DNA of 61,716 bases from Acidobacteriota bacterium (lineage in GTDB: Bacteria; Acidobacteriota; Terriglobia; Bryobacterales; Bryobacteraceae): NCBI GenBank assembly GCA_947470805.1, contig CANIVU010000048.1:1-61716 (forward strand), given 5' to 3'. Within the stretch, counting starts at the first letter, position 1. Every line of letters begins with the position of its first letter. The translations under genes and the position numbers were made by a program. Of the stretch, positions 8,716 through 18,216 are shown in pieces. The notes beneath the pieces were generated by a model. The model had not been told where the DNA came from and searched no databases. It saw nothing but the letters and a program-made list of their open reading frames with translations.

Positions 8716-11700
8716 ATGACACAACGTTGGAACGTAGCGTTGGCTATGTTGGCGCTGCTATGCACGCCTCTCCATTTGTTGGCGCAGAGCGGCGCCGGCA
8801 CCATTCAAGGGACTGTTCAGGACGCCACGTCCGCAGCCATCCCCGGCGCGATGATTCAAGCATTGAACACGGCTACGGGCGTATCCACCGAGACGAGTTC
8901 CAACGCTGGTGGCTTCTTCGCTTTGAAGGGGCTATTGTCGGGCTCTTACCGGTTGACGGTCTCCGCAGCCGGGATGAAGAAGTCGGAAAACACGATTACG
9001 TTGGGGAACAGCCAGGTGTTGGTCTACAACCCGCAACTGTCCGTTGGTGAGGTGTCGGAGAAGGTCACGGTGAGTGGCGAGACGATTCAGCTGGCCACCT
9101 ATGACAGCGGCACCGTGAACACGCAACTCGACGCGGCGCGGATCGCGCAACTGCCCCAGAATGGGCGGAACGTGTTGGGCCTGGCGCAGAACACGGTGCC
9201 TGGTATGGAAGGGGGCGGCACGCGAGTCAATGGTCTGATGGGCGAAGCGATGGAATACTCGCAGGACGGCGCCCCGATGACCAATCGCAACTTCGGCAGC
9301 GCGGGGAACACGGCGCAATCGACGCTGCCGGATCCGGACGCGGTGCAGGAGATGCGATTCGAGACACTGAATTCGAGCGCACAGTTCGCTACGCCGGCGA
9401 CGGTGATTTTGACGACGAAGTCGGGGACGAACCAAATCCACGGCTCGCTGTTTGAGACGGCGCGCAACAACTTCTTCGGTATTGCGAGAGCGCGGCAGGA
9501 TCCGGCGAACCTGATCGCACCGAAACTCATCCGCAACGAGTTCGGCGGAACGATTGGCGGACCGATCCATATTCCAAAAGTGTATGACGGCCGGAACCGG
9601 ACGTTCTTCTTTTTCGCCTACGAGCGGTTTTCGCTCCGCCGGGCCAGCCAGCAATTGATGTACGTGCCGACGATGGCGATGCGTCAAGGTGACTTCAGCG
9701 GACTGATCAATAACGCGAACGTTTTGCAGCAATTGTACGACCCGAATACGACGCAGGGCGCGGCGTTGCAGTACTCTCGGCTGCCGTTTTCGAACAATCA
9801 GATTCCGTTGTCGCGCATCAGCCCGCTGGCGAAGACGCTGCTGGCCGCGACGCCGGCGCCGACATCGGCGGACAATCCGCTGGTGAACTTCAATCTGAAT
9901 GGGCAGAACCCGACGACGCAGACTGTGCCGAACTATACGACGCGGCTCGACCACGTTTTCAACGAAAAGAATCGCGTATATTTCCGGTTCACCGATATCC
10001 GGCAGCAGCAGCAAGCGCTGCGGAACTACCCGGTGGCGTCTCCGGCGAACATTGAGACTTCCGAATTGAAGGAAGGCTCGACGGGTTACCAGGCGATCCC
10101 GGTGCAGACCATCAGCGGCGCGCTGGGGTACTCGAAGACGTTTTCTCCGACGTTCTTCTCCGAGACGATTCTGAGCATGCAGTGGCAGCGGATGTATGTG
10201 CAGGGCCCCGACCGGTCGATGTTGAACTTCGAAAAGCAGTTTGGCCTGCCGAACAATTTGGGGAATCCGGGCTTTCCGGCGATCGGCGCGGGGTTATTTA
10301 TGCCTTACGGCGGTTCGCAGTGGTACTACGGGATGAGCCAGCGGGTATCGACGATCGACGAGAACCTCAACAAGATTTGGGGCAAACACCAATTGGCGTT
10401 TGGGCTCCGGGTCCGGCACGAGCATTTCGCCTACTTGTCGGATCGTTCGGTGGACGAGGTGCAATACACCAACCAAGCCACGGGTATCTACGATGCGACC
10501 ACGGGCGCAAACTACGGCGTTCGGGCGAATACCGGGAACCAGAATGCCGACTTCTTCCTGGGGGCGGCATCGAGCTACAGCCAGCGGCGGAACGCGCCGT
10601 TCAATATCGTCTCTTTGATGGAGTACGACTCCTACATTCAGGACAACTGGCGCGTGAACAACCGGCTGACGTTAAACTTTGGCCTACGCTGGGAAGCGCA
10701 TCCTGGACCGATGCCGGCCAACGATTACATGGTGGCGTTCGACTTCAAGAATAAGGCACTGGCTCTGCCGCGGCCGCTGGACTATTACGTGCAAAACGGG
10801 CTGACCACCAACGCACTGCTCACGAATCTTAAGAACCTCGGCGTGAAGTTTGAAACATTGCAGGAAGGCGGCATGCCCTCTCATGGGATTGCCGGCGCCA
10901 ATGCCAACTTCCTGCCACGGGTCGGGTTCGCCTACACCCCATCGTTCGGCCGCAACGGAACGGTAATTCGGGGCGGCTACGGCGAGTATGTGTATCCGGT
11001 GCCGGTGCGGAACTCGATCCGGTACCTGACGGCGAGCTATCCGTTCACAGCCGGTTATTCGTACAGCTACACCTCGGCGGCCCAGTCGCCGGACGGTTTG
11101 CCGAACTCGCTGCTGCGCAATCCGCTGAAGGTGATCACGGGCTTGAACTCGGCGAACGTGGTGGACACGGACTCCACGACCGCGCTGCTGCCGGGCATCG
11201 GGCCGGGCACAGTGGCGACGGCAAATTATCCGCCGGCCCGCGTGCGGGAAGCGAACTTCACCATCGAGCAGCCGTTGAAGGACGGTTCGGTATTCCGCGC
11301 TTCGTACGTTTACACGCACGGGGAGAACCTGGACCAGAACTACCAGATCAACGATGCTCCGTCGAGCTATGTGTGGCAGGCGAAGACGGGAACGACGCCG
11401 CCGACCGGGACCTTTGCCGGTGTTGCGACGCGGCCTTACGACAACCGCACTTGGGGCGGCATCACGCAATCCACCAAATACGGTTTCTCCAACGACAGCG
11501 CGTTGCAGTTCAACTATCAGCGGCCGTACCGGCGCGGAGTCGGGTATCAAGTGTTCTACGTCTACTCGCGTGCGTTCCGGGTGGGTGGCAACACGTTCCG
11601 CGACAACGTACTCTATCCGGCCGAGCTCTTTGCGCCGGGCGCGATTCCGAAGGGCATGGATGTCGGCACTTCATCCGAGCCGAGCCGCGAATTCAACCGC

Positions 11701-12417
11701 TGGCAGAACTACCGTGCGGACACGGCGATTCCGATGCACCGCGTGACGTTTAACGGGTTGGTGGATGTGCCTGTGGGCAAGGGGCGGCGTTTCCTCGGTA
11801 ACAGCAACCGCTTCGTGGACGCCGTATTTGGCGGCTATCAGGTAGCTTTCGTGGGCACGGTGGTATCGCAGTCCTTCCAGGTCGCCAACGCGAACTACGG
11901 GGCACACAGCCCGATCAAGCAGTATAAGAGCAGCGTTCCGGTGACCGACTGCCGGTCCGGTGTTTGCCGTCCGGCGAACATGTGGTTTAACGGATATCTT
12001 GCGCCGACGGTGGTGAACGCCACCACGCGCGGGGTTCAGGGTGTTCCGTCCGATTACGTGCCGTACCTGGCACCGATCAACAACACTCCCGGGACCACGA
12101 ACTTTGGCAACAACAACGTGGTGCAGACGCTGGCGAACGGCCAGCAGGTGACCACGGCGTTCTCGCCCGGCCCTGCGGGCGTCCAGGCCTACAACGCGCT
12201 GGTTCTGCAAGGTCCGAAGAACTTCCAGACCGACATTTCGCTCTACAAAGAGTTCTCACTCTCTGAACGGGTGAAGTTGCGGTTCAACGTGGACGCGTTC
12301 AATGGGTTCAATATTCAAGGTCTGAATAACCCCAACTCGTCAGACGGGATTCAGTCGCTCCAGTCTTCGTACTGGACGCCGCGGCAGATCCAGTTCACGG
12401 GCCGTATTTCGTTCTAA
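8716..12417 (+). CDS. TonB-dependent receptor with carboxypeptidase-regulatory domain
   Basis: A 1233-residue outer-membrane receptor of the large acidobacterial type. A signal peptide (about residues 1-24, ending LLAQ) precedes a CarboxypepD_reg/Cna-B-like domain (about 27-105, GTIQGTVQDATSAAIPGA). A plug domain with LPQNGRNVLGLAQ and VILTTKSGTNQIHGSLFE follows, and then a long beta-barrel. It ends in Phe (GRISF), as expected for BAM-dependent barrels. GAGGT lies upstream of the ATG. The ligand cannot be predicted; oligosaccharides or peptides are usual guesses. It is transcribed alone with a terminator just downstream. It is only a distant paralogue of the two receptors at 46-54 kb. Confidence 0.92.
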   Translation: MTQRWNVALAMLALLCTPLHLLAQSGAGTIQGTVQDATSAAIPGAMIQALNTATGVSTETSSNAGGFFALKGLLSGSYRLTVSAAGMKKSENTITLGNSQVLVYNPQLSVGEVSEKVTVSGETIQLATYDSGTVNTQLDAARIAQLPQNGRNVLGLAQNTVPGMEGGGTRVNGLMGEAMEYSQDGAPMTNRNFGSAGNTAQSTLPDPDAVQEMRFETLNSSAQFATPATVILTTKSGTNQIHGSLFETARNNFFGIARARQDPANLIAPKLIRNEFGGTIGGPIHIPKVYDGRNRTFFFFAYERFSLRRASQQLMYVPTMAMRQGDFSGLINNANVLQQLYDPNTTQGAALQYSRLPFSNNQIPLSRISPLAKTLLAATPAPTSADNPLVNFNLNGQNPTTQTVPNYTTRLDHVFNEKNRVYFRFTDIRQQQQALRNYPVASPANIETSELKEGSTGYQAIPVQTISGALGYSKTFSPTFFSETILSMQWQRMYVQGPDRSMLNFEKQFGLPNNLGNPGFPAIGAGLFMPYGGSQWYYGMSQRVSTIDENLNKIWGKHQLAFGLRVRHEHFAYLSDRSVDEVQYTNQATGIYDATTGANYGVRANTGNQNADFFLGAASSYSQRRNAPFNIVSLMEYDSYIQDNWRVNNRLTLNFGLRWEAHPGPMPANDYMVAFDFKNKALALPRPLDYYVQNGLTTNALLTNLKNLGVKFETLQEGGMPSHGIAGANANFLPRVGFAYTPSFGRNGTVIRGGYGEYVYPVPVRNSIRYLTASYPFTAGYSYSYTSAAQSPDGLPNSLLRNPLKVITGLNSANVVDTDSTTALLPGIGPGTVATANYPPARVREANFTIEQPLKDGSVFRASYVYTHGENLDQNYQINDAPSSYVWQAKTGTTPPTGTFAGVATRPYDNRTWGGITQSTKYGFSNDSALQFNYQRPYRRGVGYQVFYVYSRAFRVGGNTFRDNVLYPAELFAPGAIPKGMDVGTSSEPSREFNRWQNYRADTAIPMHRVTFNGLVDVPVGKGRRFLGNSNRFVDAVFGGYQVAFVGTVVSQSFQVANANYGAHSPIKQYKSSVPVTDCRSGVCRPANMWFNGYLAPTVVNATTRGVQGVPSDYVPYLAPINNTPGTTNFGNNNVVQTLANGQQVTTAFSPGPAGVQAYNALVLQGPKNFQTDISLYKEFSLSERVKLRFNVDAFNGFNIQGLNNPNSSDGIQSLQSSYWTPRQIQFTGRISF

Positions 12418-12440
12418 CGAAACTTCGGCGTTTGATCGAG

Positions 12441-12482
12441 GGGCCGGACGGGTGGAGACACCGATCCGGCCCTTCTTCTTTT
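12441..12482 (+). terminator. intrinsic terminator after TonB receptor
   Basis: The stem GGGCCGGA/TCCGGCCC encloses a 16-nt loop and is followed by a T-rich run (TTCTTCTTTT). It begins 24 bp after the receptor stop. The T-run reaches the stop codon of the convergent cytochrome gene. Confidence 0.85.
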
Positions 12483-14772
12483 AGGGGGTGACTCCGAGCT
12501 GGCGCAACAGTTGTGTGGCCGCGTCGCGGGTGGCGGGGTCGGCGGCGGCTTTCCGTAGGTAGGGGATTGCGGCGGCGCGGTCGCCGGTCATGGCGAGGGC
12601 CGAGCCTAACGCGAACTGTGCCTGGGCCGAGGCCGGTTGGAGCCGCAGCCAGGCGCGGTAGCGGGGGAGGGCGGCGGCGGGCTGGTTGCGCGCCATTAGC
12701 AGATTGCCGAGGAGTTCGTGGGCATCGGCGAGATTAGGGTCGGCTTCGAGGGCGGCCTGTAGCTGGCGCTGGGCAGCATCGACATCGCCCGAGCGGCCGA
12801 GGGCGACGGCGAAGTTGTAGCGCACGGCGGCATCTTTCGGGTTGAGGCGGAGGGCGGTTTCAAAGTGACGGCGGGCGCTCGGGAGATCGCCTTTTCCGGC
12901 GAGGAGGTTGGCGAGGTTGCCGTGGGCGTCGGCGTAGTCGGGCTGGATGCGGATGGCTTCGCGGAAGGCGGCTTCGGCCTTGGCATGATCGCCGGAAGAC
13001 AGCAGGACGATGCCGAGATTGCTGTGGGGTTCGGGGAGGTCGGGGTCGAGCGTGATGGCTTTCTGGATGGCCGTTGTGGCTTCGGCGATTTTGCCCTGCA
13101 CGTGATAGGCGAGGCCGAGTTCGTGCCAGGCGGCGGCGCGGGTGGGGGCTAGCTGCGTTGTGTGCTTTAGCGTCTCCACGGCCTCCGGCAGTTGGCCCGC
13201 GCGGCGGAGCGCAACGCCCAGGCTTTCCTGCGCCGCGACCATTTGCGGGTTGCGCTTGATTGCCTCGCGGTAGGCCGCTATCGACTCCGCGGTGCGGCCG
13301 GTGTTGCGGAGGGCTTCGCCCAGTTGAAAGTGGAACTCGGGGCGGGCGAAGGGGAAGCGTTGCAATGTGGCAGCGAGGCGTGGGATGCCCTTTTCCAGAT
13401 TGCTCTTGTCGATGACCTGGGCGAGCGCCGTATATAGTTCCCGGGTGGGGGATGGGGGAAGATCCGCTGGATAGTAGAGAGCCACTTCACCCTTATAGGC
13501 GCTGGGGCCGGTTTCGTGGCGTTCGGGGCGGTCGGCTTGGAGATCGCCGGCGGGTTTGTGGCGCTGGATGAGATGGTCGGTGGCGAGGGAATGGACGACG
13601 TCATCGGTGCGCCGTTTGGGCATGTGGCAATCGGCGCAGCCGACGGCCTTCGTGTGTTTGCCGGCGGCGACGGTTTTGGTGAAGGGCTCGCCATGGCACT
13701 TGCGGCAGGCGGCGTCATAGTGGGCCACGGCTTTCGCGCCGCGCGGGACGTCGTGGGGATTGTGGCATGTACCGCATTCCATGGCACCCTTGCTTTCGAG
13801 GAAGCATTTCGAGCGGCGGATGCGGTAGACGGCGTTGACGATTTCGAACTTGTCTTCGCGGCCGGCGCCGGGGGCGTGATCGAAGAAGAGCCATTGATTG
13901 CTGAGCGGTTGGCCGGGTTGAAAGTCGAAGGGCCCGCGGTCGTAGCGCTGTAGGGAGTTGGGGAGGGGGAAGCTGGTTGTTTCGAGGTGGCACTGGATGC
14001 ACACCTCTTCGCGGCGCTCCGGGGTGAGGCGGGCGGGGTTCACGATGGCCTTGCGAATGGTGTCGGGGGTGGCTTTGCCGGAGGCGGCGAGGTCGGCGTG
14101 CTGCTTGCCCGGCCCGTGGCAGCGCTGGCAGTCAATGCCACTGGGGAGTGGGTCCGCGTATACCGGTTCGGCGAAGGGTTGTTCGTGGCCGTTGGGGATT
14201 TTCGGGTAGCCGTTGTGGCAGTACATGCAGTCGTAGGAGACTTTGCGGCGGAAGCCTTCGTGGTCGGGCCGGTCGTAGCCCGGGTTCATGGCCCAGTGGC
14301 CGCCTTTGTCGGCGTACCAGCCGAGGGGGAGTTCGATGAGGGTGTTGCGGGGAGTTCGGTGGAGGAACGTGCGGGCGTGATTGCCGGAGCCGAGGATGAA
14401 GTCGATCTGCTTCTCCATCACGTTGGTTTCGCGGCCGTCGGGGCCGAGTTGGTGGCGGCGCTGGAAGAGCTTTCCGCTGCGGCGGAGCATGGTGAAGTAG
14501 CTCTCCGAGGGGGCGTGGTAGTAGGTGGCGGTGCCGATGGCGAGGGTTGGCGTAGAGAACGAGCGGCCCATTCCGGTTTGGCGGTAGGTTTCCGCGATGG
14601 CGCGGTGGCAGGCGGCGCACGTTTGGGGCGGGGCGTATTGGGAGGGCGGGTTGGCCTGGGGTTGGGCCGCGATGTACAGCGCGGCGGAGAGGGCGAGGAG
14701 GGGCACCAGCGCGCGGAGAATTCGGCGGCCTTTTCGTGGGGCGACGGGTTGGCTTGCTGCTGTTTCCCGCAT
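12481..14772 (-). CDS. seven-haem cytochrome c with C-terminal TPR domain
   Basis: A 763-residue exported electron-transfer protein. A basic segment and hydrophobic helix (about 15-36) form a signal anchor. Seven CXXCH haem sites follow: CAACH (52-56), CMYCH, CQRCH, CIQCH, CGTCH, CRKCH and CADCH, in a cytochrome c554-like multihaem domain to about residue 350. The C-terminal half (about 430-763) consists of tetratricopeptide repeats (AWHELGLAYHVQGKIAEA, SNLGIVLLSSGDHAKAEA). The ATG at 14772 begins MRETAASQ; frame upstream of it belongs to another gene. It shares architecture and haem number with the gene at 54614-56050. The TPR part probably docks a partner. Substrate unknown. Confidence 0.9.
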   Translation of the reverse strand: MRETAASQPVAPRKGRRILRALVPLLALSAALYIAAQPQANPPSQYAPPQTCAACHRAIAETYRQTGMGRSFSTPTLAIGTATYYHAPSESYFTMLRRSGKLFQRRHQLGPDGRETNVMEKQIDFILGSGNHARTFLHRTPRNTLIELPLGWYADKGGHWAMNPGYDRPDHEGFRRKVSYDCMYCHNGYPKIPNGHEQPFAEPVYADPLPSGIDCQRCHGPGKQHADLAASGKATPDTIRKAIVNPARLTPERREEVCIQCHLETTSFPLPNSLQRYDRGPFDFQPGQPLSNQWLFFDHAPGAGREDKFEIVNAVYRIRRSKCFLESKGAMECGTCHNPHDVPRGAKAVAHYDAACRKCHGEPFTKTVAAGKHTKAVGCADCHMPKRRTDDVVHSLATDHLIQRHKPAGDLQADRPERHETGPSAYKGEVALYYPADLPPSPTRELYTALAQVIDKSNLEKGIPRLAATLQRFPFARPEFHFQLGEALRNTGRTAESIAAYREAIKRNPQMVAAQESLGVALRRAGQLPEAVETLKHTTQLAPTRAAAWHELGLAYHVQGKIAEATTAIQKAITLDPDLPEPHSNLGIVLLSSGDHAKAEAAFREAIRIQPDYADAHGNLANLLAGKGDLPSARRHFETALRLNPKDAAVRYNFAVALGRSGDVDAAQRQLQAALEADPNLADAHELLGNLLMARNQPAAALPRYRAWLRLQPASAQAQFALGSALAMTGDRAAAIPYLRKAAADPATRDAATQLLRQLGVTP

Positions 14773-14783
14773 GGTTTTTGTGA

Positions 14784-15065
14784 CTAGGGCTTGCTGAATT
14801 CCCGCGCGCCGCCGGAGATCTGCATGGGCACGATGCCGGCGAGTTTGAGGACTTCGCGGAAGGATTCTTCGATGATCCAGACGGCGTTGCTGAGTTGGTG
14901 GAGCCAGCCACCACAGAACTGCGGGATGGCGGGGTTGCGGACGGGGCCCTGGGTGCGGGAGAAGGCCCAGAGGCCGAACCAGGGGAGGCCGGCGAAGTTG
15001 AGTTGGGATGGTTCGCGCGACTCTTTCACGAGACCGATGATCGCCCAATTCCCGCGTCCAACCAT
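14784..15065 (-). CDS. small conserved-looking protein upstream of cytochrome
   Basis: A 93-residue hypothetical protein, starting MVGRGNWAIIGLVKES and containing PQFCGGWLHQLSNAVWIIEE. It is called real because GGAG sits 6 nt before its ATG, it lies 11 bp upstream of the multihaem cytochrome on the same strand, and its composition is protein-like (Trp-rich, balanced). No signal peptide or membrane helix is evident. I do not recognise a family. It is probably the first gene of a two-gene operon with the cytochrome. Confidence 0.6.
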   Translation of the reverse strand: MVGRGNWAIIGLVKESREPSQLNFAGLPWFGLWAFSRTQGPVRNPAIPQFCGGWLHQLSNAVWIIEESFREVLKLAGIVPMQISGGAREFSKP

Positions 15066-15410
15066 TCTTTACTCCTGCTTTCGATTCGAGCCGGGTGCGC
15101 TTGGGGAGGGATCCGCGCGTAGGCGCAAGCCGGTGTCAGGGAAGCCAACTGATCGCAACCGTCCGCCGGTTGGCGGGTTGGGGAACAGAACTTCTATGAT
15201 AGCGTTGCCGGGTGATTTGGGAGTTGACCGGACCGTCGTTATTCCCGGGGTTAAGCCAAAGTTGGAAGCTCAAAACAAGCCGTGATTTTTGGCTCCCACA
15301 TTGGACCTTAGACGTAGGGAACCAGGTCGTTCATAAAGGTACCCTCTCCGGCCTGGGCGCCAAGCTTCCACGTCACAGCAGCACTACGGAATGTGTCAGC
15401 ATAAACTTGC
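15066..15410. other. divergent intergenic region
   Basis: About 345 bases between the start of the small minus-strand gene and the ankyrin gene. I see no gene. It should contain promoters for both directions, but no clear -35/-10 pair could be assigned with confidence. Confidence 0.5.
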
Positions 15411-16166
15411 ATGTTCTTTCCACGCAGGCTCTCCCTCCTGGCATCACTCCTGGCGTTGTGGGGCGTTGTGCCCGCCCAGGACCTCATCAACGTCGACCGA
15501 CGGCTCAATGTCGCGGTACTCGGTTTTTCTTTCGATGAGGCCGCGGCGAAAGCGGCGCTGGCAGCCGGTGCCAGTATTAATCACCGCAATAACGGCGAGA
15601 ACATGCTGATTGGCGCCATCAAAGGCTTCAAGGAACCGGCGGTGTTCAAGTTCCTGATCGCCAATGGCTGCGACCCGGCGGCGAAAGACTCCTCCGGCAA
15701 GTCGGCACTCGATTATGCGCGGCAGTACAACCTCGTCCGCACAACGGAAGGGCGCGCGGTGATGGCAATGCTCGATCCGGGTTCGAGAGCCTCGGCCCCC
15801 GGGGGCGCTCCGGTTACGCCTGCAGCCAAGCCGGCCTCCGCCGCGAGGCCGATGCCAGCACCGGATGCCGGCACGGCCGAGCCAATCCGCGCCGGTGTCT
15901 ATGAATGCATGAACCAGGCGGCGATGGTCACGCCGATGGCCTTCGGCATCCTGGACGCTTCCAGCTACATGGCGTCCAATGGAAAACGCGGCCAGTACAA
16001 ATACGATGCCGCCAGCGCAACGCTGACGTTGGATCCGGGAGCGACTCCAGCGCGTTACCGCCGCATCTCGGCAACCACCTTTCGCCCGATCAGAGAAGAC
16101 GGCCAACTCGGCGGCTTCACCTGCCCACTGAACACTTCAAAGAATGCCAATCGCCCACCCTGGTAG
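15411..16166 (+). CDS. secreted ankyrin-repeat protein
   Basis: A 251-residue exported protein. A signal peptide (about 1-22, ending VVPAQ) is followed by two to three ankyrin-type repeats (about 33-115), seen in AALAAGASINHRNNGENML, FKFLIANGCDPAAKDSSGK and SALDYARQYN. A Pro/Ala linker (about 125-160) leads to a C-terminal domain of about 90 residues that starts AGVYECMN and ends GGFTCPLN, with two cysteines that could form a disulfide. Ankyrin repeats mediate protein binding; the C-terminal domain is unrecognised. The ATG at 15411 has no clear Shine-Dalgarno. Confidence 0.8.
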   Translation: MFFPRRLSLLASLLALWGVVPAQDLINVDRRLNVAVLGFSFDEAAAKAALAAGASINHRNNGENMLIGAIKGFKEPAVFKFLIANGCDPAAKDSSGKSALDYARQYNLVRTTEGRAVMAMLDPGSRASAPGGAPVTPAAKPASAARPMPAPDAGTAEPIRAGVYECMNQAAMVTPMAFGILDASSYMASNGKRGQYKYDAASATLTLDPGATPARYRRISATTFRPIREDGQLGGFTCPLNTSKNANRPPW

Positions 16167-16747
16167 GTGGCGGCTTTGATGCGAGGCTGAGCACGACTCT
16201 TGGAAACAGGGTTTGCACCTGTTGTTGACGTAGCGCCGAGAGTTAGCTCCCCATCGAGGACGCGTCTCGAACTTTCATGGCCTGTCCGCCGGCGGCCATA
16301 CGGGCGGTGCGCCAGCAGGTTCAGATACTCACGGCTCCGTGGTCTTTGTGGTGAATCTCCAGAGAGGCCTTCCGTCTGGACTGACACATACGGTCAGTTC
16401 CGGATCCGCCGTCAACGCCGGTAGAGTTTCGGCAACGTCGATAAGCGATGTACTTCACGATGGTCATCAAAACGACCAGGGACGGTCCATGGCTCAAAAT
16501 GCCATTTGGGCCAATGAACGAGATGTTCCCGTCAAGTGGCCGTCTCGCAGGCGTCCAGCCACGCGGAGCCGAACCAGCCCTCTCATCCCGAATATGGCGC
16601 AAACCAGGTGCTCTTCGCTCCTCCAACGGCTATATGGGCCCACGAGGCCTGCACAACGACTGGGACGTCGCGAGTGCGAGCCTACGATGATTACGGAGGG
16701 CTTCGGCTCCTCCGTGATAGGTGATAGATTGATTACGGAGAACCGCC
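16167..16747. other. long intergenic region without a callable gene
   Basis: About 580 bases. Several overlapping open frames exist on both strands, but none has a convincing start, codon pattern or recognisable family. Some short stretches look protein-like (for example ISFIGPNGILSHGPS on the minus strand), so a decayed gene is possible but not shown. The last 60 bases hold a hairpin and a direct repeat. Confidence 0.45.
16689..16740 (+). repeat. direct repeat GATTACGGAG with hairpin upstream of regulator gene
   Basis: The 10-mer GATTACGGAG occurs at 16689-16698 and again at 16731-16740. The first copy runs into a stem (ACGGAGG/CCTCCGT, 16693-16715) capped by a GC-UUCG-GC type loop. The second copy supplies the GGAG Shine-Dalgarno of the regulator starting at 16748. 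The arrangement could be an operator or a translational switch. Confidence 0.5.
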
Positions 16748-17593
16748 ATGGCTGGGCCGTCACCCGCTCGCGCGCATTGTTTCGGACCGTTCCGATTCGA
16801 TCCAGAGGAGCGATTGTTGTCGCGCGACGGCGAGGCTGTCCCCTTGATGCCAAAGACTATCGACACGCTGGCAGTGCTGCTGGAGCGGCGCGGACAAGTG
16901 GTCGAAAAGGCCGAGCTGATGAGGTTGGTTTGGCCTGACTGCGTGGTGGAGGATGTCGGGCTCGCGCGCAATATCTCATTGCTTCGCCAAGCGCTGGGGA
17001 GCGACGGTGAGGCCTACATCGAAACCGTGCCGCGGCGGGGGTACCGGTTTACGGCGGGTGAGGACAAGGCCACGGGCCAGGTGAGGGAAGTGAAGCGGAG
17101 ACCGATTCTGCCCCTGGTGGCCGGTGGGGGGGCTCTCCTGCTTGCGGCTTTCGTGTACTTCCAGTTCTACCAGTCTTCACGATTCGTTCCCACCCAGGGG
17201 CAGCGGGCTTTTCTGGCGGTAGCAACAGTCGAGATCATCGGGTCCGAACTGGAGCGGGCTGCGTTCTCGATGCGGTTCACGGACACACTGGTGCGAGAAA
17301 TCGCGAAGCTTGATTCGGTGCAGTTGGTTTCACCGAGCACGGTTCGACGTTACGAGCGACGAGGGATCCCGGTGGCGCTTATGGGGCGTCTGTTGGGATT
17401 AGACGTCATCGTGGAGGGAACCGCTCAGCAGTTCGGATCTCACGTGCGGATTGCACTGCGGATGAGCGATGTCCACTCGGGCAGGCTGATCTGGGCGGAG
17501 AACTACGATTGCCCGGCTGGGGATCCAGCAAGCGCAGAGTCCAGCGTAGCTCGAGCGGCGGCGGAGCAGATTGGGCAGCGCTTACGTCATTGA
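16748..17593 (+). CDS. CadC/ToxR-like transmembrane transcriptional regulator
   Basis: A 281-residue one-component regulator. The N-terminal winged-helix DNA-binding domain (OmpR/PhoB-type Trans_reg_C, about residues 10-105) shows FGPFRFDPEERLLSRDGE, LMPKTIDTLAVLLERRG, and the wing YIETVPRRGYRF. A single membrane helix (about 122-140) follows. The periplasmic part (about 155-280) resembles the TolB/FlgO-like sensor region seen in acidobacterial CadC-type proteins (GLDVIVEGTAQQFGSHVRI, SGRLIWAENYD). It is expected to bind DNA from the membrane in response to a periplasmic signal. The small membrane-protein genes directly downstream are plausible targets. Confidence 0.9.
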   Translation: MAGPSPARAHCFGPFRFDPEERLLSRDGEAVPLMPKTIDTLAVLLERRGQVVEKAELMRLVWPDCVVEDVGLARNISLLRQALGSDGEAYIETVPRRGYRFTAGEDKATGQVREVKRRPILPLVAGGGALLLAAFVYFQFYQSSRFVPTQGQRAFLAVATVEIIGSELERAAFSMRFTDTLVREIAKLDSVQLVSPSTVRRYERRGIPVALMGRLLGLDVIVEGTAQQFGSHVRIALRMSDVHSGRLIWAENYDCPAGDPASAESSVARAAAEQIGQRLRH

Positions 17594-17693
17594 TTCCTGG
17601 GCGCGAAGGGACTTTCGCGCACTCCGAAACAAATGCGAAGGCACATTCGCGGCGCTGGTGAGTGATTCTGGCAGCCGAAAGGAAGGTGTTGGA

Positions 17694-18062
17694 ATGACCG
17701 AGGTTTCGAAGAAGCTACTGTATTGGACGCCGCGCGGCTTGTGCCTCGCCTTCGCCCTGTTCCTGTGTGTGTTCGCTGCGGACGTCTTCGCCGAGGGGTT
17801 GGGCTTCTGGCGGACTTCGTTGGCCCTGTTCATGCACTTGATCCCCGTGTTCGTCGTGTTGCTGATCCTGGCGCTGGCTTGGCGCTGGGAGTGGGTGTGC
17901 GCGCTGCTTCTGACGATGCTCGGCTGCCTGCAGATCTGGTTGATGTTGTCGAGACACATGCCCTGGCAGTCGTGGGCGATCATCGCCGGACCGCTATTTG
18001 TCATCGCCGCGCTGTTCCTGGCGAACTGGCTGGAGCGGAAGGAACTGCACGGCGGGAGGTAG
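17694..18062 (+). CDS. four-helix conserved membrane protein
   Basis: A 122-residue integral membrane protein with about four helices: LCLAFALFLCVFAADVF, ALFMHLIPVFVVLLILALAW, the segment around CALLLTMLGCLQIWLML, and AIIAGPLFVIAALFLANW. The pattern WTPRGLCLAFALFL...LFMHLIP...AWRWEW belongs to a widespread uncharacterised small membrane family (DUF7670-like, from memory). The ATG at 17694 has GGAAGG upstream and is preferred over an in-frame start at 17571 that overlaps the regulator. Function unknown; it is likely co-regulated with the CadC-like gene 100 bp upstream. Confidence 0.82.
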   Translation: MTEVSKKLLYWTPRGLCLAFALFLCVFAADVFAEGLGFWRTSLALFMHLIPVFVVLLILALAWRWEWVCALLLTMLGCLQIWLMLSRHMPWQSWAIIAGPLFVIAALFLANWLERKELHGGR

Positions 18063-18216
18063 TGGGCCCACGATGGGCGGCCGGAGACGAGTGCCGCTCA
18101 ACTCATAGTTTCCAGCCCAACTTCCTGGTGTTTCGCGAGTGTTGTGTTTCCCCGGGCATCAACCCGCCAGGGGCATTGGCTGGGTGGTCGGTTGAAAAGG
18201 ATAAAAGGAGTCTCAA

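Noticed and set aside
16339-16938. 199-codon plus-strand frame overlapping the regulator start
   Set aside because: It conflicts with the well-supported regulator start and hairpin region, and its sequence has no recognisable family or start signal.
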